Below, in pieces: positions 21,272 through 29,203 of a stretch of 34,559 bases of DNA; position 1 is the stretch's first letter, and every line of letters starts with the position of its first letter. The DNA is taken from contig NZ_JAFNJS010000017.1 in the NCBI RefSeq assembly GCF_019024325.1, forward strand, positions 1 through 34,559. The letters are read 5' to 3'. The stretch comes from Falsiroseomonas tokyonensis. GTDB lineage: Bacteria > Pseudomonadota > Alphaproteobacteria > Acetobacterales > Acetobacteraceae. The translations under genes and the position numbers were made by a program. Below the pieces are notes generated by a model. That model was given only the letters and a program-made list of their open reading frames with translations. It did no database searches and was not told the origin of the DNA.

Positions 21272-21291
21272 GCGCTCTCGAAGGGGAGCGC
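21272..21291 (+). terminator. Hairpin downstream of the relaxase gene
   Basis: GCGCTC and GAGCGC form a 6-bp stem around an 8-base loop, 144 bases past the relaxase stop and before the acetyltransferase. No T tail follows. The remaining 21129-21359 shows no gene that I can support. Confidence 0.3.
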
Positions 21292-21359
21292 ACGATTTGC
21301 CCGAACCAGCGCTGGGTGGCGCTTGGTGAATCGCGCCTGACAGTAAGTGAGACCTGACG

Positions 21360-21845
21360 TTGAAGACCTCCCAGATTTTGCCGCTCACGGCCGAGCAACT
21401 GCCGGCTGTAAAGTCAATCATCGACGGCTTGGGCCTGTTTCCGTCCGAGCTTCTGGACGAGATGACAGCGCTCTTCCTGTCCGGGACAGTACAAGACGAT
21501 CTCTGGTTCATCGTCATCGAAGACGGCGCGGCATGCGCCGTCGCCTATTGTGCCCCCGAGCGCATGACCAACGGAACCTGGAACCTGCTCCTGATTGCAG
21601 TCCAGGAAGAGCATCAAGGCCGAGGCCTCGGCAGGCAGTTGACACAGCAGTTGGAGCGAACGCTCCCTGGGCGGGGCGCACGCATCCTTTTGGTGGAGAC
21701 ATCGAGCCTCCCCAGCTTCGAGCGGACTCGAGCCGTCTACCGCCGCCTTGGTTACGTCGAGGAGGCGCGTATTCGCGAGTTTTATGCTGCGGGAGAAGAC
21801 AAGGTTGTCTTCTGGAAGCGCCTGGAGTCCGTCGCGGGTTCGTAG
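21360..21845 (+). CDS. GNAT-family N-acetyltransferase
   Basis: A 161-residue acetyltransferase. Motif A is NLLLIAVQEEHQGRGLGRQL, with the QxxGxG acetyl-CoA pyrophosphate loop, and the C-terminal part has FERTRAVYRRLGYVEEARIR followed by DKVVFWKRL as in the standard fold. The substrate is not predictable: small amine, peptide N-terminus or antibiotic. The start is uncertain. TTG 21360 is the likeliest, since an in-frame stop lies at 21348-21350 and no ATG precedes residue 34. It stands alone between the rightward relaxase and the leftward transfer operon, and looks like cargo. Confidence 0.88.
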   Translation: MKTSQILPLTAEQLPAVKSIIDGLGLFPSELLDEMTALFLSGTVQDDLWFIVIEDGAACAVAYCAPERMTNGTWNLLLIAVQEEHQGRGLGRQLTQQLERTLPGRGARILLVETSSLPSFERTRAVYRRLGYVEEARIREFYAAGEDKVVFWKRLESVAGS

Positions 21846-21853
21846 TTGATACA

Positions 21854-21877
21854 GGGGCGAGGTCAAGGCCTCGTCCC
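21854..21877. terminator. Hairpin between the acetyltransferase and virD4 (convergent)
   Basis: GGGGCGAGG (21854-21862) and CCTCGTCCC (21869-21877) form a 9-bp stem with one G-T pair around TCAAGG. It lies 8 bases past the acetyltransferase stop and faces the end of virD4, so it may terminate both units. The T-run is poor. Confidence 0.5.
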
Positions 21878-21985
21878 ACTGCGGACCAGCATCGCTTGTC
21901 GGCCCGCCTCGCAACACCTGATGGCCTGAGAGAGAAGCTCCCCTCCTGTTCTCTTGCGATAGCGGCGACTTTAATCAGCATGCCA

Positions 21986-23740
21986 TCATTCACTGTCTTC
22001 AGGCGGTGATGCTGCGTCGCGCTCCACCCGCACCGCCAGGATTGGCACGGCCGGGGGCTCGCCGGCCCGGTCCCGGAAGTGCGGGTCGCGGTACCAGACG
22101 AGGCGGTCGAGCATCAGCAGCGCCAAGCGCCGGCGCAGCACGAGCAGCTTGTCGGGCGCCAGCCGCTGCACCTCCTGCGCCAGCATCAGCGCGCGCCGGC
22201 GCACGGTCTCGCTCTCGCTCTGTCGCGACGGGCTGAGCCATCCGAAGAAGCGCGGCCGGCTCTGCGTCGTCTCCACGACGGTGTCGCTGCCGCCGCGCTG
22301 GCTCACCTCCTCCGCCTGGCGCTGATCGAGGCCGCCGAGCGCAATCTCGGCGCCTGCGTTGGCGTAGATGTTCCGCGAGCCGTCCTCGCCGAAGGCAAGC
22401 CGCGTCTGGTCCTTCGACTGCACGACGATCGCCATGCGCAGGCCGGAGGAGCGGATGAAGGCCGTGGCGTCGGCCAGCACCTTGTGCTCGCCGAGCGCCC
22501 AGAACTCGTCGAGGAGCGCTAGCACGCGGTGTCGGTGCTCCCGCTTCTCACCGAACTCCTCCCGCGCCATGGCGTCGATCAGCTGCTGGAAGAAGATCGC
22601 GTAGATCGGCCGCATCCGGCGCAGATCCGACGGCTGGGCGCAGAGGTAGACGGACATACGGCGCGACCGCAGCTCGCGCACGTCGAAGTCGCTGGCTGCC
22701 GTCGCCGCGGCGATGCGCGGCACCTCCCAGAGCGACAGCGCCGTGAGGATCGTCTGCCGCACCCCGCGCGCCTCCTCGCTGCCCTTCTCCAGCCCGTCCG
22801 CCCAGCCGAGGGCCGTCTCGACGGCCGCGCGAGGGTAGGGGTGTCCCTCCCGCCTGGCGTCCGCCACCAGGGTACGAAGGTGGGCGACGCAGTCGCCCCG
22901 CCGGGCGAGGCCGGCCACGGTGGCGACAGTCAGCGGCGCGCCCGGCGTCTCGGACTGGATCACGGCGAGGGCGGTTGCGACGCGGCGGCCGGCATTGTCC
23001 CAGTACGGGTTGTTGGCCCGCGTCTCCGGCACGAGGGCGAACATCGCCTTCTGGAGGTCGTCGGTGGCGTCCGGCGTGCCGCGCCGGACCAGGCCGAGCG
23101 GGTTCCACCGGTGCGTGCGACCCTCCGGGTCGCCGAAGTCGAGCACGAAGACCTCGTCGCCCTTGCGCGCCCGCTCGGCCGCCGTCCAGCGCACCAGGTC
23201 GCGTTTGACCGAGAAAGCGACGAGGGCGCCGCCCCAGTTCATCGCGTTCGGCACGACGAAGGAGACGCCCTTGCCCTCCTCGGTCGGCGCGTAGACGGCG
23301 ACGTGTTGCTGGCCGGGGAGGCAGGCGTAGCGCGAGAAAAGGCCGCGGCCCCACTTGCCAAGCAGGATGCCGTCCGGGACCGGCCGAGGCGCGAAGACGA
23401 TGCCGCTCCCCTCCGCCTCGCGCCGGGTGGCGAAGTGGGATTCGCCGTGCAGGGGCCGGTCGCCGCGGCGCCGCACGGCGACAGCCGCGGTGCCCGTCAG
23501 CAGCAGAGGGGCAAGGCCCAGGAAGCCCGACAGGCAGACCGTGACCGCCGCCCACCAGTTGGCGCCGGCCTGCGGCGCGTAGAGCGTCCAGGCCGTCGCC
23601 TTCGTCCAGAGACCGGCAGCGGCGAAATAGGGGTGCGCCCCAAGCCCGGTGATCGAGAGATAGGTGGCCGAGGCGACTGGCACCGCGGCGAGCGCCGCAG
23701 CGCCAAGGGCGCCGGCGAGCAACGACCCGCGCAGCGTCAT
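21986..23740 (-). CDS. virD4: VirD4/TraG-type coupling protein
   Basis: A 584-residue inner-membrane ATPase that links the relaxosome to the secretion channel. Two N-terminal membrane helices (about 5-30 and 60-88) are followed by HFATRREAEGSGIVFAPRPV, the nucleotide loop VAVYAPTEEGKGVSFVVPNA (P-loop as GKG, usual in this family), the Walker B region LALLDEFWALGEHKVLADAT, and VQSKDQTRLAFGEDGSRNIY. The ATG 23740 was chosen because it overlaps the virB11 stop (ATGA). The longer open frame upstream runs inside virB11. It is the last gene of the leftward operon. Confidence 0.95.
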   Translation of the reverse strand: MTLRGSLLAGALGAAALAAVPVASATYLSITGLGAHPYFAAAGLWTKATAWTLYAPQAGANWWAAVTVCLSGFLGLAPLLLTGTAAVAVRRRGDRPLHGESHFATRREAEGSGIVFAPRPVPDGILLGKWGRGLFSRYACLPGQQHVAVYAPTEEGKGVSFVVPNAMNWGGALVAFSVKRDLVRWTAAERARKGDEVFVLDFGDPEGRTHRWNPLGLVRRGTPDATDDLQKAMFALVPETRANNPYWDNAGRRVATALAVIQSETPGAPLTVATVAGLARRGDCVAHLRTLVADARREGHPYPRAAVETALGWADGLEKGSEEARGVRQTILTALSLWEVPRIAAATAASDFDVRELRSRRMSVYLCAQPSDLRRMRPIYAIFFQQLIDAMAREEFGEKREHRHRVLALLDEFWALGEHKVLADATAFIRSSGLRMAIVVQSKDQTRLAFGEDGSRNIYANAGAEIALGGLDQRQAEEVSQRGGSDTVVETTQSRPRFFGWLSPSRQSESETVRRRALMLAQEVQRLAPDKLLVLRRRLALLMLDRLVWYRDPHFRDRAGEPPAVPILAVRVERDAASPPEDSE

Positions 23741-24648
23741 GACCGCAACTCCATCACCGCCGTCAGTCGGTAGGGATCCCGCGCGCAGTGCGCGACCAGG
23801 TCGACGTGCTGGCGGAGCAGGCCGTGCACCGTCGCCGCCTCCAGCGATCGGCCCTCCGGGCTCTGCCGCACCATCAGCGCCGCCGCCTCGATCGCCGCGG
23901 CCGGGTCTCCGCCGTGGATCGTGGTGACGGAGGGGTGGCCGACGACGCGGGCGCGGAGGAAGGCCCAGGCCTCTGCGCCGCGCAGCTCCTGGAACGGCAG
24001 CCAGTCCGGCCGCAGCCGCATCGCATCCTGGAGGCAGTCGGTCGCGGTGCGCCGCTCGCCGTCGAAGTAGAGCGGCGACCAGTTCTCGTGCGGCAGGTCC
24101 ATCCACTCCGGCGTGTCCTCGATCGTTACGAGGCGCCGGTCGGCGGGCACGGCGCGGATGAGCGCCTCGGCGAAGGTGGTCTTCGAGGAGCCGATGGCGC
24201 CGGCGACGAGGATCGTCCGGCCCGCCTCGACGGCCCGTCGCCACCACGCGGCGCCGCGACCTGGCACGGCGGCGAAGTAGCCGCCCTCCTCGAGCCATTC
24301 GAGGGTGGGGGTGAAGTCCTTCGCGCGCCGCCGGATGGCGAGCGTGATCGTGCTGGGCGGCGCGGCCGGCGGCCGGGCCCCCATGATGCGCTCGCCGCCC
24401 GGAAGCACAGAGGAGGCCGAGGGCCGGTCAGGACCGACGCGCTTCGAGGTGCGCGAGGCGGCGAGGGTGAGGATGGCGTCCAGCCGCGCGAAGGTCAGCT
24501 CCGGCGCGTCGTGCCAGGTCCAGCCATCGTCCCCCTCCACTCCGAACCGGCCGGGGCGGTTCACCACGATCTCCCGTGTGCCGGGCCGCGCCAGCACCGC
24601 CGCGAAGGGCGCCAGCAGCCCCAGCAGCGTGGCCTCGCCGGCCAGCAT
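23737..24648 (-). CDS. virB11: VirB11-family transfer ATPase with an altered P-loop
   Basis: A 303-residue hexameric secretion ATPase. The N-terminal domain (REIVVNRPGRFGVEGDDGWT) is followed by PSTITLAIRR, the P-loop AGAIGSSKTTFAEALIRAVP, RLVTIEDTPEWMDLPHENW, FQELRGAEAWAFL in place of the usual GELRGxEA, and TTIHGGDPAAAIE. In the P-loop the glycine before catalytic Lys156 is Ser155, which breaks GxxxxGK[ST]. Length and other motifs are normal. It should power pilus assembly and substrate passage together with VirB4 and VirD4. It overlaps virB10 by one base (TGATG) and virD4 by four. Confidence 0.94.
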   Translation of the reverse strand: MLAGEATLLGLLAPFAAVLARPGTREIVVNRPGRFGVEGDDGWTWHDAPELTFARLDAILTLAASRTSKRVGPDRPSASSVLPGGERIMGARPPAAPPSTITLAIRRRAKDFTPTLEWLEEGGYFAAVPGRGAAWWRRAVEAGRTILVAGAIGSSKTTFAEALIRAVPADRRLVTIEDTPEWMDLPHENWSPLYFDGERRTATDCLQDAMRLRPDWLPFQELRGAEAWAFLRARVVGHPSVTTIHGGDPAAAIEAAALMVRQSPEGRSLEAATVHGLLRQHVDLVAHCARDPYRLTAVMELRS

Positions 24649-25709
24649 CAGCGTAGCCTCAGGCGATAGGCGTCGGAGAAGTCGACGGGCTGCGTGACGA
24701 GGACGGCGATCTCCTCGCCCTGGTTCTTCGTCACGGTATTCGGGATGTTGATGCTGTCGCGCAGCACCGAGGCAACGGCGCCCTGTACGCCGCCGGTCTG
24801 GAGGTTGAGGTAGGTGCTGTTGTCATCACGCGCGAGCGCGGCCTGAACGGCTCCCTGCGCCGCGCTGATCGCGCTGCCGGACAGCATGAGGAACACCGCC
24901 CCGCCGAAGCGCTCCCAGAAATGCCGGTCCACGGTGCCGTCCATGCCGACGCGGCCGAGCGCGTCACCAACCGGCGCGCCGAGCGGGACGGGCACCCCCT
25001 GGGGCGTCCAACCGGTCGCCGCGAGGGAGAGGATCCGGCTCTGGCCGACGGCGACGTGGCTCTCGTAGCTGCCCTGGATGCGGGTGCCGGCCTCCATCAG
25101 CCGGACGCCGGCGGGAGAGAGCCAGTCCTGCGTGACGTGGCAGAAGAACGGGCCGGGCCGCTCACTGCTGACCGCGGTGTCGAGCGTGCAGCGATAGACG
25201 CCAGGCATGAGCATCAGGGTCGTGTCGAGAGGGGCGCCCGCGCGAGCGCCGGCGATCGATGTGCCACGAAAGGCCACGGAGGTGCCGCGGCGCGCCGGAT
25301 CGCCCTCCGGCTCGCCCGTGGCGGTGCCCCGGCCGCCGCTTTCCGCGCCAGAGCGATCGTCGGCCGGGGGAGGGGCGGTGACGGCGTAGGACATCATGCG
25401 CGGCGCCCTCGGCCCTGTGGCCGCCTGTGCGGGTCCCGCCGTGAGCTGGGGTGGCTGGGGCGGAGGAGGGAGTGCGAAAGCGGCCGGCTCGGCCGGCGGC
25501 GTCGCCGGCGGCAGTTGGGGAGGGTCGAATGTAACGCGCCGCCCTATCCCGTTCATCGGCTGCGGCGGCTCCGGCGGCTCGTTCCCTGGATGCCGCCAGA
25601 AGACGAGGGCGATCAACGCCGCGGCGCCCAGGATCGATGCGGCGTAGGTCTGCTTCTGGGTGAGCAGCCGCCGGCCTGTGGTGTCAGGGGCACCGCGGTC
25701 CTCGGTCAT
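24648..25709 (-). CDS. virB10: VirB10/TrbI-type channel protein
   Basis: A 353-residue protein spanning the envelope. A short cytosolic part is followed by one membrane helix at about 22-38 (AASILGAAALIALVFWRH), a Pro-rich periplasmic spacer (EPPEPPQPMNG, then LPPPPQPPQ), and the TrbI domain from about 150 (LMLMPGVYRCTLDTAVSSER, RLMEAGTRIQGSYESHVAVG, RHFWERFGGAVFLMLSG). It ends with NQGEEIAVLVTQPVDFSDAY. It senses ATP use by VirB11/VirD4 and gates the outer-membrane pore in related systems. The ATG 25709 overlaps the virB9 stop (ATGA). Confidence 0.95.
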   Translation of the reverse strand: MTEDRGAPDTTGRRLLTQKQTYAASILGAAALIALVFWRHPGNEPPEPPQPMNGIGRRVTFDPPQLPPATPPAEPAAFALPPPPQPPQLTAGPAQAATGPRAPRMMSYAVTAPPPADDRSGAESGGRGTATGEPEGDPARRGTSVAFRGTSIAGARAGAPLDTTLMLMPGVYRCTLDTAVSSERPGPFFCHVTQDWLSPAGVRLMEAGTRIQGSYESHVAVGQSRILSLAATGWTPQGVPVPLGAPVGDALGRVGMDGTVDRHFWERFGGAVFLMLSGSAISAAQGAVQAALARDDNSTYLNLQTGGVQGAVASVLRDSINIPNTVTKNQGEEIAVLVTQPVDFSDAYRLRLR

Positions 25710-26677
25710 CGCTGCCCCGTCCCCGCCAGCTCTCGAACCACGCTGGGGTCGGTCGTGCCGGTTCCCGGGTCGCGGCCGACCGGGTCGTAGGCGCGGTTGT
25801 AGACCGCGAGGACGGCGTTGCCGGGTAGCCGCAGGCGCAGTTCGCGGTGCACGCCGGGCACAATCCACCAAATGCCGCGCAGCCCGGGCTCGTTTGCCGG
25901 TCTAGCCACTGCCTGGACCGACTGCTCGGCGCCGGAGGCGTCGACCGTGAAGACGCTCGGCACCTGGCGGTTGCCGAGGTAGCGGAAGGCCGTGCGCGTC
26001 CCGTCGTCGCAGGTCTCGTCTGGCACCAGGTCAGCCGAGCCGCGGCCCTCGAAGGTCCAGTTGCGGCAGGCGAAGTCCACCGCCAGGCGGGCCCGCGCGA
26101 CCTCAGCCTCGCGCCGGGCGCGGATGGCGGCGGCCCGTTCGGCCGCCTCGCGGCGGGCCCGCGCGGCCTCTGCCTCGCGCCGGGCGCGCTCATCGTCGGG
26201 ATAGGTGAAGGCGAGCCCGTAGGTGGCGCCGGGATCGTCGGCGCATTCCGATCGGCCGTCCGCGCCGCAGGTGCGTGGCAGCGGGCGGACCTCGGCCGCG
26301 AACTGATAGACGCGGTCCGCGGCGCCGTGGCGCGCCGTGACGACCTGCAGCGTCGTCCGCCCGGGCGCCACGGCCCAGAGCGGCAGGACGTTGTTCAACG
26401 GCGACTGCGCGAGGGCCTGCGCGTTCGGCGGCTCCCAGACGGTCTCGACCCCGAGCACGACCCGCTTCACCTGCTCGTCCGAGCCGAAGGTGATCACCGT
26501 GGCGCGGCCGACGGTCCCCACCAGGAGTGTGCGGCCAGCCGGGTTGTAGGCAAGCGTCCGCATGTGCGGCTCGGCCGGGTCCACGGGCTGAGGCTCGTCG
26601 AGCGCGGCGACAGGTGAGGGGAGGGCGAGGGTGGCGGCCAACATCACCGCCGCGGCAAGAGAGGCGCGCCGCGTCAT
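25706..26677 (-). CDS. virB9: VirB9/TrbG-type outer-membrane core protein with coiled-coil insert
   Basis: A 323-residue periplasmic protein with a signal peptide (RRASLAAAVMLAATLALPSP, cut after AVA-A at about 25). The N-terminal domain (YNPAGRTLLVGTVGRATVIT, then EQVKRVVLG) and the C-terminal domain (RYLGNRQVPSVFTVDASGAE, GVHRELRLRLPGNAVLAVYN) are standard VirB9. Between them, about residues 165-205, lies an Arg/Ala/Glu-rich helix with repeats (RARREAE, ARARREAAERAAA). The repeat is also visible in DNA as two copies of a GCCTCGCGCCGGGCGCG block. It forms the VirB7-B9-B10 core complex. Confidence 0.94.
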   Translation of the reverse strand: MTRRASLAAAVMLAATLALPSPVAALDEPQPVDPAEPHMRTLAYNPAGRTLLVGTVGRATVITFGSDEQVKRVVLGVETVWEPPNAQALAQSPLNNVLPLWAVAPGRTTLQVVTARHGAADRVYQFAAEVRPLPRTCGADGRSECADDPGATYGLAFTYPDDERARREAEAARARREAAERAAAIRARREAEVARARLAVDFACRNWTFEGRGSADLVPDETCDDGTRTAFRYLGNRQVPSVFTVDASGAEQSVQAVARPANEPGLRGIWWIVPGVHRELRLRLPGNAVLAVYNRAYDPVGRDPGTGTTDPSVVRELAGTGQR

Positions 26678-27435
26678 CGCCCGGTGTCCGGCTCGATGCT
26701 GTAGGTCACGACCTGCATCCCGGCCGTGTTCCAGTCGCGATCCTCAGCGAGCTGGGGCAGCTCGGGGCGCCACTGGAAATTCACCATCGCCGTCATCGGC
26801 GTGCGCGTCGTCACGCCCGGGCCGCCGGCGCCGCTCCGCGTCTCGACGCGGGTGAACTGCACCCGCCAGGTCTGGGTGCGGCCCTCGGAGGGATACTTGA
26901 AGTACCGAAAGCCCTCCGTCGTCCGCACCCCGCTGCGGCCGAGGGTGGCCAGCGGACTCTCGGGATTGGAGCGCGCCACGCTGGCGCGGAAGCGTTCCTG
27001 CATCGGCTCGGTGAGCAGGATTGCGCAGCGGTGCAGGTCGCGTTGCAGCGTCGTGGGGTTCGGCGTCGGCGCGTAGCCGTCGCAGGCCTCGACGAAGCGC
27101 CGGAGGTACTGCCGCGCGGTGTGGTCGGTGAAGGCGCGCGGCGCGTCACGAGCGGCGAGCGTCGGACTGACCTCCCCGGTGTCGCGGTCGAGGAGGGCAA
27201 AGTCGAGACGCGCCGGCTCGGCGCGCAGGATGACCGTCGCCGCCACGCCCACGCCAGCGAGGCCGAGGAGCGTGCCGAAGGCGCCGACGATCCAGCCGGC
27301 GCGGCGGAAGGCGAGGCCGGTGCGGCGCACCTCGTCGGCGCGCGCGGCTGCGTCGGCGAGGAATTGCTGGGCGGCCTCGGGGCTCAGGGGTTCGGCCGGC
27401 CACACGCCGGGCTTGAGGCGCAGGGGGGCGTTCAT
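26674..27435 (-). CDS. virB8: VirB8-type assembly factor
   Basis: A 253-residue bitopic protein. A cytosolic N-terminus (FLADAAARADEVRRTGLAFR) is followed by one membrane helix at about 44-68 (AGWIVGAFGTLLGLAGVGVA) and a periplasmic NTF2-like domain with AFTDHTARQYLRRFVEACDG and a C-terminal sheet (TWRVQFTRVETRSG, TAMVNFQWRPEL). VirB8 nucleates the channel and contacts VirB10 and VirB4. It overlaps the virB9 start by 4 bases and starts inside the stop of the virB7-like gene. Confidence 0.93.
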   Translation of the reverse strand: MNAPLRLKPGVWPAEPLSPEAAQQFLADAAARADEVRRTGLAFRRAGWIVGAFGTLLGLAGVGVAATVILRAEPARLDFALLDRDTGEVSPTLAARDAPRAFTDHTARQYLRRFVEACDGYAPTPNPTTLQRDLHRCAILLTEPMQERFRASVARSNPESPLATLGRSGVRTTEGFRYFKYPSEGRTQTWRVQFTRVETRSGAGGPGVTTRTPMTAMVNFQWRPELPQLAEDRDWNTAGMQVVTYSIEPDTGR

Positions 27436-27599
27436 CGTAGTACGGCCCTTCCTGTCGGCGGGACCGTGTCAGGCCAGCGGTCAGGGTTCAGCCTGAAGAC
27501 CGGCCCTGAGGGCTCGGCGAGGCGCCGTGCTTCGTCGGAGCAGGCAGCGGTGCCGAGCGTGGCGAGGGTCATGGCCAGGAGCAAGATACGGCGCGGCAC
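27432..27599 (-). CDS. virB7: VirB7-like lipoprotein (55 aa)
   Basis: A short frame from GTG 27599, preceded by GGAG nine bases ahead, reads MPRRILLLAMTLATLGTAAC, then SDEARRLAEPSGPVFRLNPD. The n-h region followed by LGTAAC is a lipoprotein signal with the acylated Cys at residue 20, leaving a mature peptide of about 36 residues. VirB7 lipoproteins are this small and tether VirB9 to the outer membrane. Its position between virB6 and virB8 is the canonical one, and its TGA overlaps the virB8 ATG. The mature sequence has no other Cys, so no disulfide to VirB9 is possible as in Agrobacterium. Confidence 0.78.
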   Translation of the reverse strand: MPRRILLLAMTLATLGTAACSDEARRLAEPSGPVFRLNPDRWPDTVPPTGRAVLR

Positions 27600-27611
27600 G
27601 GCGGCGGGCTC

Positions 27612-28640
27612 CTATCGATTGGACATGGACGGCCCGGCCGGGCCGAGGGGGGGACGGGGTAGGGTGAGCGGGATCGGTCCAGGGAACGCGGATCCCGAAA
27701 CTGGCTGCGGTGGCGATGGTAGGCCGCCCGGGGGAGGGAGGCCGCTGCCTCCACCCGAGCCGCCGCGCCCATAGGATCGGAGGTAGGGAAGGGCGAAGCC
27801 GGAGAAGCCGCCAGTGATCGCGGAGGCGATGCCCGGGAGCTGGTAGGTGATCCAGCCGCAGGCGACAAATAGCACCATGCCGGCCAGGAGCATTTGCACG
27901 CCACGGATCTCGTTTGCCATGCCGCCGGCGTTCGCCAGCGTAGCGACCTGCGAGAGGAGCTGCGTCTCGGCGCTCAGTAGCAGCGCCAGCAGGGCCGTCG
28001 AGAGAATCTGGAGGACGATGTTGGCGAAGACGGTGTTGAGCCAGCCGATCGCCATGTGGCGGAACAGCGGGAACACGAAGAGCCCCGCAAAGATCGGGCC
28101 GACGCCGACGAGCAAGGCGAGAATGATGAAGGCCTTCATCCAGACGAGGAAGGCGATGGCGATCGCGAAGACCGCGATGATCCAATAAAACACGACGATA
28201 ATGCAGAGCCCGAGGCCGGCGATCGACCAGGGCAGGCTGCGGTAGACGGCGAGGCCCGATACCCAGGCCTTGCCCCAAATCTCATCAAACAGGGGGCCCG
28301 TTACCGGACGGTTGCCGAGCGAGCCGGCGAGTGCACGGCCGACCTCTGGGCCAAGGCCGTCAAGCAGCACGTCGCGCGCCCAAGGACCGTAGCCGCCAAC
28401 CGTCGTAACGAGTGCCACGGCGGCGGCTCCCATCACGACCAGCCGCTCGACCTCACTCAATGGCTCGCCGTTTTGCACAAGCGCCTGCCACATCAGGCGA
28501 CCGGTCACGTAAACGACGAGGGCTACCTTCAGCCAGCTGGCGACCCAGCTCGTCATGGCAGCGATCATCGCGTCCACGCCGGCGGTGAGTGGAAGCGCGA
28601 CTAGGTCGTAGAGCCGACTAAAGATGTCCCAACCGTTCAC
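27612..28640 (-). CDS. virB6: VirB6/TrbL-type polytopic membrane protein
   Basis: A 342-residue inner-membrane protein with at least six hydrophobic helices: WLKVALVVYVTGRLMWQAL, LVVMGAAAVALVTTVGGYG, AGLGLCIIVVFYWIIAVFAI, AFIILALLVGVGPIFAGLF, IVLQILSTALLALLLS, and MLLAGMVLFVACGWITYQL. A Gly/Pro-rich cytoplasmic tail follows. The central WMKAFIILALLVGVGPIF block is the conserved VirB6 feature. The GTG start at 28640 has GAGGAGA upstream and overlaps the previous stop (GTGA). The much longer open frame upstream is a shadow of the neighbours. Confidence 0.92.
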   Translation of the reverse strand: MNGWDIFSRLYDLVALPLTAGVDAMIAAMTSWVASWLKVALVVYVTGRLMWQALVQNGEPLSEVERLVVMGAAAVALVTTVGGYGPWARDVLLDGLGPEVGRALAGSLGNRPVTGPLFDEIWGKAWVSGLAVYRSLPWSIAGLGLCIIVVFYWIIAVFAIAIAFLVWMKAFIILALLVGVGPIFAGLFVFPLFRHMAIGWLNTVFANIVLQILSTALLALLLSAETQLLSQVATLANAGGMANEIRGVQMLLAGMVLFVACGWITYQLPGIASAITGGFSGFALPYLRSYGRGGSGGGSGLPPPGGLPSPPQPVSGSAFPGPIPLTLPRPPLGPAGPSMSNR

Positions 28641-29203
28641 GACCGCGGTCTCCTCGCCTCGGCCTCTGCGGCGCGCGCGGCGTCGCAGTAAAAGCGGGCC
28701 TGCTGCTGTGGCGTTAGTCGGCCGCAATGGGCGAGCTGCTGCGCGCGTTCCATGGGCCGGGCTACCCAGTAGCGTGGACTGGTTGGAGAGGTGAGGTCGC
28801 CCCTGTTGCGGCGCGCCTCGGCCTCCGCCTGGCGTGCGCGCTCCGAGTCTGGCGTCGCCGCCGGAGCCTCCGGTCGCATCCCTGCGCGTGCTCGCGCCTC
28901 GCGTTCGGCGACCACGATCCGCGCCTGGTCTGCATTTATGCAGTCCGATGTGCCGCGCAGCCGCCCCGGATCGTCGCGGCAGGCACGCGTGACCGCATCC
29001 AGCGCCCAGGGGTTGGCGGCGTACCAGGAGACGGTCCGGCGCTCCTGCGGTGGCAGCGGCTGAGCCACCCCAAGGGCGGCGCTCAGCGCCAGGAAGGCGA
29101 GCGTCCAGAGCAGCAGCCCCAGCCCCCCGAGCAGATCCGGGTCGAGTAGCCGCGGTGCCCGGCACCACGGCGCGACGTATCGACGGGGGGTCACCGCCAC
29201 CAC
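28637..29203 (-). CDS. EexN-like protein (possible entry exclusion factor)
   Basis: A 188-residue protein with one N-terminal membrane helix (about 25-46, LGGLGLLLWTLAFLALSAAL). The following region, VSWYAANPWALDAVTRACRD then SDCINADQARIVVAEREARA, has the EexN pattern of WYxxNPxxLxxxxxxC...CxNA. A second, related module near the end (RPMERAQQLAHCGRLTPQQQ, FYCDAARAAEAEAR) repeats it. EexN-type proteins lie between virB5 and virB6 in many plasmids and reduce uptake of the same plasmid. The usual lipoprotein Cys is not evident, since the N-terminus looks like a membrane anchor. The start is uncertain among GTG 29203, 29200 and 29194. Confidence 0.78.
   Translation of the reverse strand: MVAVTPRRYVAPWCRAPRLLDPDLLGGLGLLLWTLAFLALSAALGVAQPLPPQERRTVSWYAANPWALDAVTRACRDDPGRLRGTSDCINADQARIVVAEREARARAGMRPEAPAATPDSERARQAEAEARRNRGDLTSPTSPRYWVARPMERAQQLAHCGRLTPQQQARFYCDAARAAEAEARRPRS

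Noticed and set aside
23741-24298. Extension of the VirD4 frame upstream of 23740
   Set aside because: It is a second-phase reading of virB11. The VirD4 start at 23740 overlaps the virB11 stop in the usual way.
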